A DNA stretch of 64,000 nt from Ceratothoa steindachneri (GCA_963969495.1 OZ018324.1:43770609-43834608), one strand, 5' to 3'; numbered from the stretch's first letter, positions 47,621-60,405 are shown. The notes: generated by a model not told the origin, from the letters alone. Numbers and translations: made by a program.

Positions 47621-50440
47621 TCGACCACAAAATTTTGTCTACAAGCGAGAACAATTCTTACTTTAACTGGGAATATCCTCCAAGAGGTTGCTAATAGGAC
47701 TGCCGGCTATGCAATTATAAGTTCCTTTTATGTAGAAAATTCGAAACTGGTACTCTTGGAGGAGTAAGCTCTATCTTATTAAACGATCATTTTTGGCTCT
47801 TCGAGTTTTGTAAATAAGCTAGAGGACGATGATCCGTCTATATAATAAATTCTTTCCCTATAAAATACCTACCGAACTTTCGAATACTCCATACAATCGA
47901 GAAAGCTTCACGCTCTATTACCGCATAGTTCTTCTCCCGCGTCAGGATTTTCAAGCTCGCCTAAGCAACAGGGTGGCTTTCGCCATCCTCTCCATATTGG
48001 AGGAGTACGCATCTGATGCCGTTATTGCTGGCGTCCAATCGAATGCCAAAAAGCTTATTTGTATTTGGGACTCTTAAAATGGAGGCTGACGCAAGCTTGT
48101 CTTTTAGTTTTGTAAATGGGCGGTATCTTTGGGGTTTCAGGCATGGGTATCTGGGATTTTTTTTGCAGCAGGGAGCAAAGGGAAGCAGCTAGGGAGGCAA
48201 AATTCAGGACGAATCTTCGTTAAAATGACGTTAATCCCATAAGTCAGCGTAACTGATTCTTGCTGCTGGGGAGTGGTATGCTTACGATGGCCCTCATCTT
48301 CTCTTCCTGGGGTGCCATTTGATTTTTCCCGATGTAGAATCCTAAATATTCTATGGTGCCGTACGCAAAATGGCACTGACTGGAGCCTACAGTAGGTCCG
48401 TGCTTACGGAGCCTAATTATGAGGGAATATAGGAAGATCAGTTGTTGATTCCAGATGCGGGTGGCAACATAAATGTTGTCAAAGTAGAATGATACATTAT
48501 GCAACCCATCCAGCAGTATCCGACGTATCATTTGATTATAGTTACTGCAAGAAGTATTTTTTTGCGAAAAGAAGCCTCTGAAACTGCATAAGTCTTTTTT
48601 CAGTGGGGAATTAGGTATATTTCCGGGCGTTTTCCTTAAGGGGAATCTGATAATAGCAGTTACATAGGGCTATTTTGGAAATCAATTTGGCCTCTTCGAA
48701 TAGCTGTATTTTTGCTCTATGAGGGGATTGATTCTGTATCGAAAACGGTCACGGCATTAAGCTTTCAAAAATCTACGTAAAAACGAAAGGACTGTTCAGG
48801 TTTTCGAACTATGACGATGGAGCAACAATAATCAGAGTTGGAGGGTATAATAATCTGCAATTTCAAAAGGTTTCATACCTCTGCGTTGAAAACCTGGCAT
48901 AAATAGATTGGTAGAGGGTAGGGTTTTGAAATTGGTTCTTGCGTTGTTAGCATGATTGTGTGTTCAAAGTGAGTCGAGCTCCCGGCTTTTTCTAAGATCA
49001 CGTCTTGGAATTGGTTTAACAGGTGTAATAATTACATCTTCTGGAAGGGTAATGAGGGGTGAGGATAATCACTATTCTGCTCAACATAAACGGCTTGAAC
49101 TTCGTTAAGGGGTTCGAAGGGGTAAGAGGCTTCCATAACTGCCGCCTTATCAAGGGCGACTATATTATTAATAAAGGCGCGGCAGTGATACCGCTTCAGC
49201 ATGTTCACGTGGAACAGCTTATTTCCGGAGTGGGTTTTATTCAGATAAACCAAGGGGCCACGACTCTCGAAGATCGTTAGGAGCTTATAGGTATCCGTGG
49301 GCAAAAGGAGTAATACTTCATCGCCAGGCCTGAATCGTCTTCCTTTTGACTTGACATCCAAATAGGTACGATATTCTTAAGATTTAGATCAGCGTTTTTA
49401 TAAGCGGTGTCCGCAAATTCTTCTAGGCGATTGCGGAAGTCCAATAAATATAAATAGGAAGAATTTATTTCTTCATCTAGACGGGCGTTTGCGAACAGCT
49501 CATTTAGTATACCCATGGGCCCTCGTACATTTCGACCATAGAGAAGCTCAAATGAGGCAAATCCCAGGGTGCAATGAGGGATTTTCCGGAAGGCCAATGG
49601 AGCAATGGGTAAGTACCGATGCCATTCTCAGGGCTGAACATGGCAGAGCTTCTTTAATACGGTTTTCAGAGTTCCATTTAACTTTTCACAGATCACGTTT
49701 GCAGAGGGGTGAAATGGGCTAGTGAACAGAGATTTAATCCTCAGGAGCTTGCCGACGTACTCCATCAATTTTAGGAAGAATTGTCTTCCTTTGTCGGAAA
49801 AGATCTCATTCGGGTTACCAACGCGAGAGAGAATAGAAATTAGGGCCACAGCAGAGATCACACTATATATGTATTATCTTGAGGCAGACCGCCTCTGGGA
49901 ATCGAGTCGCGAAGTCGACGAAGAAGAGAACGTAGGAGTCTTGTTTGCTGGACGGGAGGTGAATCAGGCCAATCAGGTCAACGGTACTCTGAAAAAGGGC
50001 TCAGAGATTATTAGGGCTTTCTGGAGTGGATCTGGCGGTATAAGTCCTTTTGCCGTTGTCTTCTGGCAAATATCACAAGCCTTGCAAAATTCGGCAATTT
50101 CGTTAGCAGCGCCGGGTTAAAAGAAGTACCGGCATATTCTTTGTGCCGTTTTGTTATGGTTCAAATCATCAGCCAACAGAGCGTCGTGGGCGAGTTTGAG
50201 GACTTGGCGGACGTGAGATCGAAGGATATACATATAAAGTGTGAGTCGCGGGGCTAACCCCAACCGAACAGGCACGGTAAAATAGGCCTTCCTTAATGAG
50301 ATAAGAGACCTCCCTTTTTCCGCGAGCAGTCTTTTTCATGAATCTTAGCTTTTTCCCGAAGGGGTAGGAGAGTTGCGCACCCTTTTTGTGTTTGCGCAAA
50401 TGCATCGCTGTGGAGTGCTTGGAATCACCGGTCATGAGCG
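47620..50440 (-). pseudogene. Ty3/gypsy-class pol with order INT-RT-RNase H (Gmr1-like)
   Basis: All domains are on the minus strand. Integrase zinc finger: LAHDALLADDLNHNKT and FCKACDICQK (50190-50060). Integrase core: TVDLIG (about 49985), IFSDKGRQF (Asp at 49795) and VICEKLNGTLK (Glu at 49687), with exactly 35 residues between D and E. Then FRKIPHCTLGFASFELLYGR (49590) and a C-terminal domain FRPGDEVLLLLPTDTYKLL to NMLKRYH (49330-49180). Reverse transcriptase follows downstream: SFRFYVDF*KLNAVT (48780), SFYFDNIYVAT (48490; Asn replaces the second Asp) and IEYLGFYIGKNQMAPQEEKM (48350). RNase H comes last: RLDASNNGIRCVLLQ (48020), YAVIEREAFSIVW (47920) and TDHRPLAYLQNS (47830). Many frameshifts and stops make it inactive. 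Most gypsy elements have RT-RH-INT; this reversed order is that of the Gmr1-like group. Confidence 0.88.
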
Positions 50441-50872
50441 GCCTCTAGTGGAACTGAAGACACAGAATCCTTCTGAGCCTGGGTCCGGGTAATGGTGGGC
50501 TGAGCGATCTGATTAGGGGGTTATTTGGGGGTTATGGCCGACTAACACGACGCAGAATTTTTTCGGGGCTGCGACTACTTCAGTGCATCCAGCAAAATAC
50601 TACCATTTCAATTAGAAGCGGACGACGGGCAAACGGTTTGCTCATCCAAGGTACTCGTGGACCACAGCGCATTTTTTATGGTTAGTGCCTACTGGGGGAA
50701 GTAATTCTTCGAATAATACGATACAGCTGCAAATGTCCCTTACGGGGCTAGCCATTCTGCATCCATTTACGAATCCGTTTTCAAATTTTAATCCATCGGA
50801 GGAACTCTTATTAAACAGAAAGTTTCGTCGACAGGGTTGCGGGATCTTCAAGACCAGAAGGCAGGGAAGTTA
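50441..50872 (-). other. Possible upstream (gag/protease) part of the gypsy-class element
   Basis: A 69-codon minus-strand frame (50851-50642) and surrounding broken frames precede the integrase. No protease active site or zinc knuckle can be read with confidence. The element seems to be cut off near 50872 by the start of the plus-strand jockey element. Confidence 0.3.
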
Positions 50873-50925
50873 AGCAGCGCTGATCTGATGAACTTGGTGG
50901 TTAGGAAGGGATTGGAAGTGTGAAT
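50858..50925 (+). other. 5S rRNA-like sequence at element junction
   Basis: GGGAAGTTAAGCAGCGCTG and, after about 20 bases, GGTGGTTAGGAAGGGATTGG resemble the internal promoter part of 5S rRNA genes (AAGCTAAGCAG..GGTTAGTACTTGGATGG). It is not a 5S gene; the spacing is off by about 11 bases. It lies between the gypsy-class element and the jockey ORF1. Confidence 0.25.
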
Positions 50926-51199
50926 TTGGGGGGCAGTTAGGTCTCACGGGACCGCACTACGGCAGGGAACAGCCCTATTCTGAATTTATATCTCACTCAC
51001 CTAAGTACATAACATCACTCACATTAAATCCATTCACATAACACGAAGAAGACGGAAAAATAAGAAAAGGACCAACCCAAAATAAGGACCTCACCCCTAT
51101 TCAGGGGGGATGGAAAGAACGAAGAGATTCTCTCTCAGGGGGCTCCCCAGCCAAGCAGTTCTGGCCAAAGCTCAAGTGTACTTGGTTCTTTTTGAAGAA

Positions 51200-51840
51200 C
51201 TTAAGGTTGCCTGATCCACTTGATCGACGTAACCAACAGCTACATAGCCCTCTGCTCGGAAACGAATGACACGGATGAAATACTGTCCCTCCGTGGAACG
51301 GAAGCCCTAAAGAAAATAGGACTTGAGGCAAGAATCCCTGACCACCCAGGTTGGCGCCAATAGGTGCGTCATCGGCCGCAAAATTGAAGGCTGGATTTAG
51401 GAAAGAACTACCGAAGAAATTAAGAAAGAAATTGAGGCACAAAACACATGGGCGAAGATTAAGGAATTAATCAAGTTTAATAACCCCCTTCATATGTTTA
51501 AAATCACCTTCCAGACAACCGAAATGGCACAAAAAACAAAAAGAGATTGGCTCCTAGGTTTCAGCATGAGGATCTCATCGGAAAACATCGAACAGGAAAA
51601 ATTCCATAATATCCAAATGTGTTTTCCCTGTTAGAAACTGAAAAGTTATACAAGCCACTCTTGCACCAACAAGGACAAGAAGCTATGCTCAGAATGCAGG
51701 CAAGATGGACATTCATTCAAAGAATGTGCCTCAACAACCAAAAGGTGCCTAAATTGCAACGGGACCACCGAACATCGGAACTAAATTGCTTCCGAAGAAA
51801 AGAAATAATAAAAAAATCAAGAAAAAGCTCAAGTCCGTAG
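51200..51840 (+). pseudogene. jockey-type LINE ORF1 (CCHC zinc-knuckle protein)
   Basis: Reading through several shifts gives IDVTNSYIALCSETNDTDE (51215) and GTEALKKIGLEARIPDHPGW (51310). A Glu/Lys-rich stretch follows, then MFKITFQTTEMAQKTKRDWL (51500). Two zinc knuckles come next, one eroded (about 51620-51660) and then CSECRQDGHSFKEC with CLNCNGTTEHR (51680-51780), before a basic tail. ORF1 proteins of jockey-clade LINEs bind RNA and carry such knuckles. It precedes ORF2 on the same strand by about 550 bases. Stops and frame changes make it non-functional. Confidence 0.7.
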
Positions 51841-52384
51841 TACCCAGAGTTATGAAACCGTAGGATCAAGAACCAATCAAATAGTCATAAACCAACCTAC
51901 GATGCAACTGAACACCGAATTGAGCTCGAAGATTCTGACATGCGTCATACGCCCATATCGATAACATAGGAATCCCAGGAAGCTACGAGAGTGAACTTAA
52001 TTCACTACTACAGGCAAATAACCTGCCTACCATCAAACGCCCAAATCACTGGAGTCACTAAAAATACTCAATATGAGCACAGCCTTATCCATATACCATG
52101 AAAAGAAGAAAAGTATTCTACATCTGAGAATGATTCAGATGATACTGAAGAAGAGTCATCAAGCGACCCGCAACCAGAAATAGAAGAGAAAGAACCAAGA
52201 ACGAGATCTCAGAGGGCCTCGAGGAGTATATGGAAGACTCCCAGCCCACCCAGAAAACAATTACCAAAGAAGAACAAGGGCATGGAAGTAATCCACGAAC
52301 AAACGAATCAACATCCATCCTCTGCTAGTCAAAAGGTCCCTAAAAGTGACCCTAGACTAAAGAAGCTGTAGATAAATACTCATA

Positions 52385-55300
52385 ATGCAAAGAGAAAGCT
52401 TAAAAATCTTGAGTATCAACACCGACGGATGGACCACAAAAAGAGGGAACTACGGTAATATTTTCCAACAAATCGTTGCTGACATAATATTCATTTATGA
52501 AAACGGAGTTAACAAGGATAGGGACATAATCAAGATCTGGAACTATGACGTGTTGACAGTGAACCATTCTCAAGAACGATACGACAGAGCAGCCATTGCA
52601 ATAAAGAAGGGAATCAAATTCAAGCAACTCAGGAACTTGGAATAATCCTACCTCACCATAGAGATAGAGATAAGCCTGGAAAAGATGGTCGTTGCCACAG
52701 GATACCAATCTCCAAGAGGTGACTATTTGCCGAACCACACCCGAGTGAGTATACTCGGGCGAAGGGTCCCTACGATATTTATGGGGGACCTAAACGCATG
52801 TTGTGCCAAGTCTGGGTATACCCAAAGCAACGGTATAGGCAGATGCTTGAATACTCTCCTGGACAGGAACTTTGTCCAGAGACTGGGCCTCGACTTTCCG
52901 ACCTTACACGGAAAGGAGAGCCACCAAGCCGGACATCTGCTTGGCCGCCTTCCTCTTACAATTTAACTATCACATGAGCCCTGAATTGATACCTTCTAGT
53001 GACCATATAGGGATTAATCTTCATATCAACGTTAACCCTATAATGATACCATCGCATACAAGGAAGAATTACAGCAGGGCGAATTGGGATAATTACGATC
53101 AAATGCTAAGAAATTTCGTCCCAGTGAACCTCGAGGAAGCAACGCTAGAGGAAATAGACGAGAAAATGGAGCGACTAGAGACCCAGATGATCGAGGCTAA
53201 CAGCGATTTAATTTCTAAAAGTACATACAAAACGATCTCAACATAAAATGGACGAATCGGTTTAAAGGTTTACACCGTGAACTGAAAAAATTGTATCAGG
53301 TTAGCATCAACACGGGAGCATCCCGTGATATAATTAGCCGCATGAGAGAGATAAAAGAAGAACAAAAAATTCTAATTTACGAACAACAAGAGGATAAATG
53401 GAATGAAGCTATCGAAGAACTAGATAGCGGAGCAACATCAAAAGAATTATAGGCGAAAATCAGGTGAAAAAGAGTAAAGCTCCAGAAGAAAAAAGATGGA
53501 ATTAGAAGACGACCAAGGTGGAAATAAATCAGAGGAGATTTAAATGGAAGAGATTTCCATCCCAGGCAATACTGGGAACAGATTTTCCAAATCAGTGAAG
53601 AAGAAAATGAAGACTCAGACATAGATTTTGAAAATCACATTATAGCCTAGCTGAACGAGATTATTGAGAGGACGCATCCTAACCACCAAGTGAACAGGCA
53701 GGAATGAGAATGAGAAAAAGTGACGCTAGAAGAACTAGAAAGCGCGCTCCACTCCTTTAAGTGTAAAGCTCCAGGACGGTCAGGCTTGTAAAAGTTAAAC
53801 TTCGTCAAAGCACCGATATGCTTGTGGGAAGGTTTACTCAACATCTTTAATGCCTGCCTAAATGTAGGCTGCTTTTCTGACTCATACAAAATGACAAAAA
53901 TGATCTTTATTGCCAAACCTGGAAAGCCAACGAAGAGGAAGATTTATCACCCAACATCCCTTCTGGAAATTAGGGGAAAACTCTTAGAGAAAATGCTAAA
54001 CAGAAGACTAGTCAAACACTTGGAGGAAAATTCGCTCTACAACGAACACCAATACGCCTTCAGAAAGAAGAGAAGCCCTGAGATGGCAATAAATGTCATC
54101 ACAGAAAAGATTCCTCAAGCGAAGAAAAACATGAGCTATATCTAATAGTATGCAAGGACGTGTCAAAGGCATTCGATAAAGTATGACTAAGCGGGATGCA
54201 ATACAAGATCCTCCAGCTGGGTTTGAACTCAAAACGTGAAAATATCCTCTGTGATTATGTCATGGAGAGATCAGCCTACATCAGTATGGGGTGCACGAGA
54301 ACCCGCCTTTAATCTATAGGCAGGATTGCCTCAAGGCGGATGCCTCAGTCCAACCTTATACTCGATATATACAGCCGACATACCAGAGCCAACCCACCCT
54401 TCTAACCTGAATATCCAGTTCACCGATAACACAAGTCAAATCATAGTTAGTGGATATAGAGAACGCGACTTGGCAAGCTCTAATGACTGCCGAGGAAATA
54501 AGAAAAATCTCCGCTCATGAATCAAAATGGAAAATCCGAACTAATGGCGACAAATTCAAGATCATCGCCTTAGAAAGAAGAAAAACAGCAGATATTAGAG
54601 TGGGGGATACGCGTTATCTCTACACGAACGAGTGCAATGTACTTGGGATGAAGATCACTTCTAACGGTTACAATAGGCACCTCACAGAACGGATAAAAAA
54701 AACTTAGGCAGTCAGAACCCTCTACAACTTCGCAAACCTCAGCCAAAATAACAAAAAGAAACTGTATTTGACGCTTGTCAGACCCACCCTCATATATCCC
54801 TTAGCATCTCTGTTCAAAGTCTCTAAAACAGCACAAAAAGAGCTGGAGAATATACAAAGTAAGTGTATGTATTTCATTCCCAATAAACGAAGGAGGACCC
54901 AGGAGTAATAATGAGTAACAAGGAAAATAAGTACTCTAGAAGACCTTACGGTCCCTTCAATGCGGGAAATCTTTGGACTAGCTGTCGAGCGGGCACATCC
55001 CTGCTCAATTGCCTTGCGTCCTCCCTAAACGGCCACTTTTCAAGACATTGACTAGTTTTGTCTTGAACTGGTCAAAAGACTTGCTGCAGACAACCTCCAT
55101 CGGAAGTGGATCTTCACAGAGCGGTGGACATCAAACCGCTCAATATAATCTTAAAGGAAAGAGCGTCAGATATAAAGAGAAAATTACAATGCATAGCAAC
55201 GAGAAAATTAGAGCACTTATCGCAGAAAATCAAAAAGGTCCCAGGCGCGCAAGATTCCCAAGCAGCGTCAGCAAGATTGGATACGCAATTGTCCCATTTT

Positions 55301-55402
55301 TTGCATAGGAATAAACTATCGACCAAAACCGATGATGAAAAGCAACCGATAATTACGAACCAAACCGATTTTACCTTAAGACTAAAGAAGACCACAACAA
55401 CC
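52385..55402 (+). pseudogene. jockey-type LINE ORF2 (endonuclease + reverse transcriptase)
   Basis: The APE-type endonuclease begins LKILSINTDGWTTKRGNY (52391), then DIIFIYENGV where Q/E-E-T is usual, IFMGDLNACC (52780) and, in a second frame, PDICLAAF (52935) and ELIPSSDHIGIN (52985). The linker has NWDNYDQML. Reverse transcriptase has ELESALHSFKCKAPGRSGL (53725), GKPTKRKIYHPTSLLEIRGK (53925) with KLLEKMLNRRL, EHQYAFRKKRS (54045), KDVSKAFDKV (54155), MPQGGCLSPTLYSIYTADIP (54326) and a damaged palm box FTDNTSQ (54419; FADDT is usual). The C-terminal part (ECNVLGMKITSNGYNRHL, RPTLIYPLASLFKV) runs to 54890. A foreign CR1 3' fragment then interrupts it, and it resumes at 55106 with LHRAVDIKPLNIILKERASD. 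At least six shifts or stops. Confidence 0.85.
54888..55105 (-). mobile_element. CR1-type LINE 3' fragment nested in the jockey element
   Basis: Read on the minus strand: SFDQFKTKL, LKSGRLGRTQGN and a stop, then GCAGGGATGTGCCCGCTCGA, TAGTCCAAAG, and GACCGTAAGGTCTTCTAGAG to TTGTTACTC. The same 3' end (ESVDQFKSRLDRVFKNGRER, AGAGATGTGCCCGCTCGACT, GGACCGTAAGGTCTTCTAGG) ends the plus-strand CR1 element at 61.8-62.0 kb. It lies antisense to the surrounding ORF2, which reads on across it, so it inserted later. Confidence 0.85.
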
Positions 55403-55660
55403 TAATAAAGATAATGATGAAGAAAAAATGAAGAAAATAGGTAATTACGAATCACAGAACACACAAAACACATACTAAAAAAACAAAGATGAATATAGCA
55501 AAACATTTATAAAAACAAATAAGACACACGTAAAAATTGATGTAGAAACAAAAACTTAAAATAAATTTAAACAATCAAACTACACATACTTGTCTACATA
55601 TATATACATATATAAAAAAAAATAATAAAACAAAAAAAAACAGACAATTAAAGAGATTAG
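55403..55660 (+). other. 3' untranslated A-rich end of the jockey element
   Basis: A-rich sequence ending in AAAAAAAATAATAAAACAAA-type tail at 55615-55642, where the poly(A) of a jockey element is expected. Confidence 0.5.
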
Positions 55661-55839
55661 CGTGATCTCCAGGCGCCTTTGCAAATCTTGCAACCCTCAG
55701 ACTTCCTTATTTCAACACTATTCCCAAACCCCACTATTCTAATACTCGCTACTTCCCCAAAGACAAAGACAAAGTCTGACTATTTATAACTCTGATGTAG
55801 TTCTCTGGCAAAGGAGGCAAAAAAATGAAGTTTAAAAAC

Positions 55840-56425
55840 GTGCTTCTTTTAACGGCGTTCAACTCAGAGACGCCGAGATGTTAGGAGTATGGTTTGCGGC
55901 TGAAGTTGGACGTTTATTTCCGGTTTCTTAATATGAATGATCACGTCTTCGGCCATCCACAATCTTCTCCAAATTTCGAGTTTCAGGATGATGGAGGTCT
56001 CTTGATTCAGTTTTTCACGGGTTAGGGTAGTTCGATGAGAGTGGGCGTGTTTTTTAATCGCGCCATCTTGAAGGTGAGCTGTCAGTTGCCTTGACAGCGT
56101 TGTTAAGGGTTACGCTAATGTACTTTGAATTGCGGTGTTCGCAGTCACCGACTTTGCACGAATATTCGTGCACGAATATTCGCTCATTGGAGCGAGACAG
56201 CTGTTTTTCATGATGCAACTACTTGTTTTCTTAGTGTTGTAGTATATAATTAGATTATTATCTGTATTAGGGTCGGTTAGGGTCACGTTACGATGCAGAA
56301 TGGCTTTTCGAGCATTGTAATAAAGGTCGATATTACTCTTCTTCGGAGTAGACATGACGCCAGGGCCCGCAGCCAAGTTCATTTTCTCTTTCATGGTGGC
56401 GTCAAAATACGTCTAGGAATAAAGG
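55840..56425 (-). pseudogene. Penelope-like element C-terminus with GIY-YIG domain
   Basis: Minus-strand reading from 56395: MKEKMNLAAGPGVMSTPKKS, then NNLIIYYNTKKTSSCIMKNS. After a frame change comes CKVGDCEHRNSKYISVTL (56160-56105), followed in the first frame by SRQLTAHLQDGAIKKHAHSH and RTTLTREKLNQETSII (56080-56000), and RLWMAEDVIIHIKKPEINVQ (55960). CxxxxC..YIG.T...L..RL..H..GAI..H is the GIY-YIG endonuclease part of Penelope-like retroelements; here YIG is YIS. Upstream reverse transcriptase is absent. Broken by at least two shifts. Confidence 0.7.
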
Positions 56426-56527
56426 ATGTCTCACCTCAAAGACCACGTTAAAAAACTTGTAAGAAATATTAAGAAAATACAAGTTAAAATTAATAACGCT
56501 GCCATAGCTGTAGACCTCAATTGAACC

Positions 56528-56642
<115 letters not shown>

Positions 56643-56649
56643 GCACCAT

Positions 56650-57530
56650 TCCCTGTTTTAAATTACTAATTAATAGAATGACATACACGCTCACTCAAAT
56701 GCTCAAGGTTATTAACTTTAAACGTAAAAAAACATAGGTATAAATTGCTAACCTTATCACAACAGTGGTAAGAGTAACTTTATCTTTAGCAATCTTCCTT
56801 TATGAGTAAAAATTTACAAGCTTATGCTGTTTCCTGTTCATTAGACTGTTAAAGATACTAATGCTGAATTAGATTGGCATTTACAGAAAATTAAAAAGTA
56901 ACATGCTTTGGCGTACACTACAAGTTTTGGACCTGATCATACTCGTATATGTTTATTTTATCTCCATTTTTCGTACCTCATTTTTCATAACTATATTCCT
57001 GCCAAGGTTAAAAACATGATTTATCTTCCACAATTATGATGTTAATAATTATGTTTTAGCTATTTTTACTTCTAATATTTCTCTCGCATATTTTCTCTAT
57101 TTACTTTCATTTTTTGTATTCATCCCGCAACCTTCAATTAGGTCGTGAAATTTCATATTGGAACCACTGTTCTAGTGTGTTTTTGTATCGATGTACTGTT
57201 TTGGTGGCTGTGAAGATTTGGGGGTTTTGTGTTGTTATCAAGAGGTGGTTTGAGTATTTTTTTAAGAATTCGGAATTGTCGTTGCGGAATATTCTGAATT
57301 AGTTAAAAATTAGGGGTGAAAGGTTAATAACCCTTCTGATACCATACGAGAGTGGGAATTTAGAATATTAGTTTTCTGCTGCTGTGTACATGGCCTAAAT
57401 AAGTGAAAATTGTCGGTCTATATTCTATATACCTAGTATTTATTCTTAGATCTTGTTGGTTGCCATTGTTCCAATAGCTGTTTTAATTGATTCGTAATAG
57501 CTTAGTCCAGCAGAATGAGGTCAAATAGCG
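56650..57530. other. No gene seen
   Basis: AT-rich, T/G-biased in 57110-57300; short frames only. Confidence 0.45.
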
Positions 57531-57534
57531 GACA

Positions 57535-58170
57535 CGTACTCTCTTCTACCCCCGGGAATCCGGAGATCACCGGAGGGAGCTAGTGTAAGCATGGGAACCT
57601 AGGCGAGGAGGCGGCTGAATCTGTTATCACACGGTCCAGTTGTATTTGCCTAGGGACCAATGTCATCTCCTTGCCCCTTACGCGGCCACCTCTCCGCGAG
57701 CATACGGGCATTTCTGCTCAAAGATTGGAATCCGTTGTACATTCCAACGAGCGTTATCAAAATTCCCCCTTTCCCCTAAGAAGTCGCTGACTTTTCACCA
57801 AGATTGCACACGCCTCCTCTCCGGGCTCCTATATAACGCTTCGACTGAGTTTAGAGAGGAGCACTGTCACACTTCTACCTACTCCGACGAACGAGCTAGA
57901 GGATGCTTGCCCCCTTTCCCCCCCAGCGGCGATTTCGATTCAAGTAAAGGATAAATCGATCCGTGTACCGTGCCTTAGTCAATCGGCAGGTTTCGACATC
58001 AGTGAACTATGCCCTAGTCAATTGGCAAGGACTGCCAAGGATTTCCAACTCCGAAGACGAATAGGGCTTCCTCGTATAAAGCCAGATGTAAACCAACTTC
58101 TTCCGTCGCCTTCACCCTACCCTAACTTGCCCCTTTTTGGCAATGAGCTCATAAGGTAATCGTAACAGTT
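57535..58170 (+). other. GC-rich promoter-like block (possible solo LTR)
   Basis: A sharply GC- and CpG-rich stretch with a TATA box CTATATAACG at 57829. About 25 bases on lies a TTTAGAGAGGAGCACTG start-site-like segment. It contains a repeated TAGTCAAT(C/T)GGCA (57976 and 58016). The 104-codon frame at 57640-57954 follows composition. The layout resembles an arthropod LTR or retroelement leader. No partner copy was found. Confidence 0.3.
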
Positions 58171-60405
58171 GCCGCCTGCAGATTGATCTTAAATCTAGCT
58201 TATACAATTGCTACATTATTTGTGTGAACACCCCAGTTTAAAATCCACCTTTAAATCACTAACTGTATCTGACCTCTTTAATCCTTCCATCAACCTATCT
58301 GATCGCGTGTGGATCTTTAACCCTGTCTTGGCGACTATTCCATTTAAACCCAATTCTACGTAAATATATACTGTATATCCTTTTTTTGTTGTTAGTAAAG
58401 TTATATTTTTGTCATTGTCTTTTTTTTGCAACCCCAACGGGTACCAGCTACCTTTTAAGCTTTAGCAAACCTGCACTCTGAAATATTTGTTTAAAAGAAC
58501 GCAGCAAATTAAGAATAAACCATCCCCCCTGTACTCCTAAAAATTTCCGCTTTTACGCTCGGTCTTCAACCCACTTTGGGCCAATACCCCAAAAGCACCA
58601 CGTATATATAAATATATCGTCTGGCCATTCCACTTCACTTAGTATCCAGGGAAAGTTATTTTTCTCAGGTCTAGGCATTTTGTTTTTTAAGATCCCAGCA
58701 CAGACAAAAATTGCGAAAGATTTGTCTGTTGAAAAAGTGCCTCAACTATTGGTAAAGACTTTCGAATGAAGAGAGCTCCAAGGATTTGAGGTCCAAGGAA
58801 AGAAGTAAGTATCGAAACAGCCTACCTTTGAGTTCCTATTGATTACACAATGAGGGTTGGAATCAGCGGCTGGATGATTATTGTATGTTTGAGCTATTGT
58901 TGGAGAGACACAAACATTACGATCATGGAGCTTAGACCAAATTATAAAGTAGGAAAGAAAGAAAGTGAACCACCATCGCGATGAAGGGCAAGTTGGTCAA
59001 ATGTAATTATACCTAGATTCTAAAAATGGTTCACCTTAGGTTATTACGTATCTCTTCTTTTCTTTTAACAAAACCCAAATGACATCTGAAATTTGTATAA
59101 ACTCGGCATTTTGATATGGCTTACTTGAAAACCATTAATTCCTCATAAGTCTGGTAACAGTGATATATACACATTTTACTGACATGCGGGTATAGCAATA
59201 GGAAATTTGTACTTGTATAGTGATGTAAATTATACATAAAATGTATTGATGGTGTGCTAAAATAGTTAGCTTGTAGAGTTTACTCCTAAATGGTGGTATA
59301 TTTTTAAAGAAACGACACAAATTATCTTTCATAATCTGCCACCATAAACTTAAGTAATATAAATTTTAGGTAATATGCATGTCGTTTTCGAGACTTCTAT
59401 CGTGTAGAGTTTAACTTAGGCCTGTAAATTAAACATAAAACTATGTCGCTCTGAACTTCTTGCCAGACCAGGTCTATTAATTACAGGATAAATTTCGAAC
59501 TAATGCTCTTTTATTAATACCAAGTTGTGCACAATTTCGAGCATGTAATATATCCGGTGTTTTATCCAAGATCAGTCTCGAATTTACATCGTGAATAATA
59601 TTTATTTATAAATCATGGAGGGCCAATGCAGTTATTTCCTTTCATTTTTAATAACAAATTCGACAAAATTACTAACTATATTTGTTAATTAACTAAATAT
59701 TGACCAAAGGGACCAGAGTTACCTTAACTGTGACTAAATTTTAAGCCATCCTAATGATTGATGGTTGAAAGTCTAATAGTGCTTTTTAACTAGAAGGGAG
59801 CAGTAATATTACCATCGCGTAAAGGTAAATGAGATATAAAGGAATACAAGAACTGCAGGGGAGTAATTTGATGGAACGTTATAGGCAGTCTTGAAAAAAT
59901 TTAGGATTGTGCGGATGAGAAGTATAACAGGGTTTGTTCCGGTGTAGAGCGGAGAAGCTAAGGGATCTTCGCTTACTGGATCTGTTGGATGTTTCTTTTA
60001 TTCTTAAATGGTCCCCAAATATCTCAGTTTGAAATCTCATAGTTTTTAAATTCATTAATTTTTTTGGTGTCATATGTATAAAGAAAGTGCTGTTGAACTC
60101 TCGAATTCATCGGAATTTGCCAGATTTCAGCTTAAAAAAGTTTCGAATTTATTTATTGTGTCATATCTAGACTCTATCATCATATATTTATATATGTAGA
60201 CATAATTTATTACAGCACCAGTAAAGGGAAAACGCACATTCTTTATTTTAAACACATGATTATCCACAAAGTGCGTAGCAGCAGTGCAGTTTAATGATAT
60301 AGATCTACAAAATCTTTGTTCTATGCTGTGAATTTGTTGCCTCATTCTGTTGTAATTGAATAACTTAATTCTAGATTTTCTTAGAAAATTAATTTTAAGT
60401 TCGGA
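58171..60405. other. No gene seen
   Basis: AT-rich sequence, short frames only. Confidence 0.45.

Noticed and set aside
49489..50120. Plus-strand frames of 77 and 132 codons
   Set aside because: They are antisense to the integrase, which has clear motifs on the minus strand.
57640..57954. 104-codon plus-strand frame in the GC-rich block
   Set aside because: It starts upstream of a TATA-like box and runs through promoter-like sequence with no domain; composition explains it.
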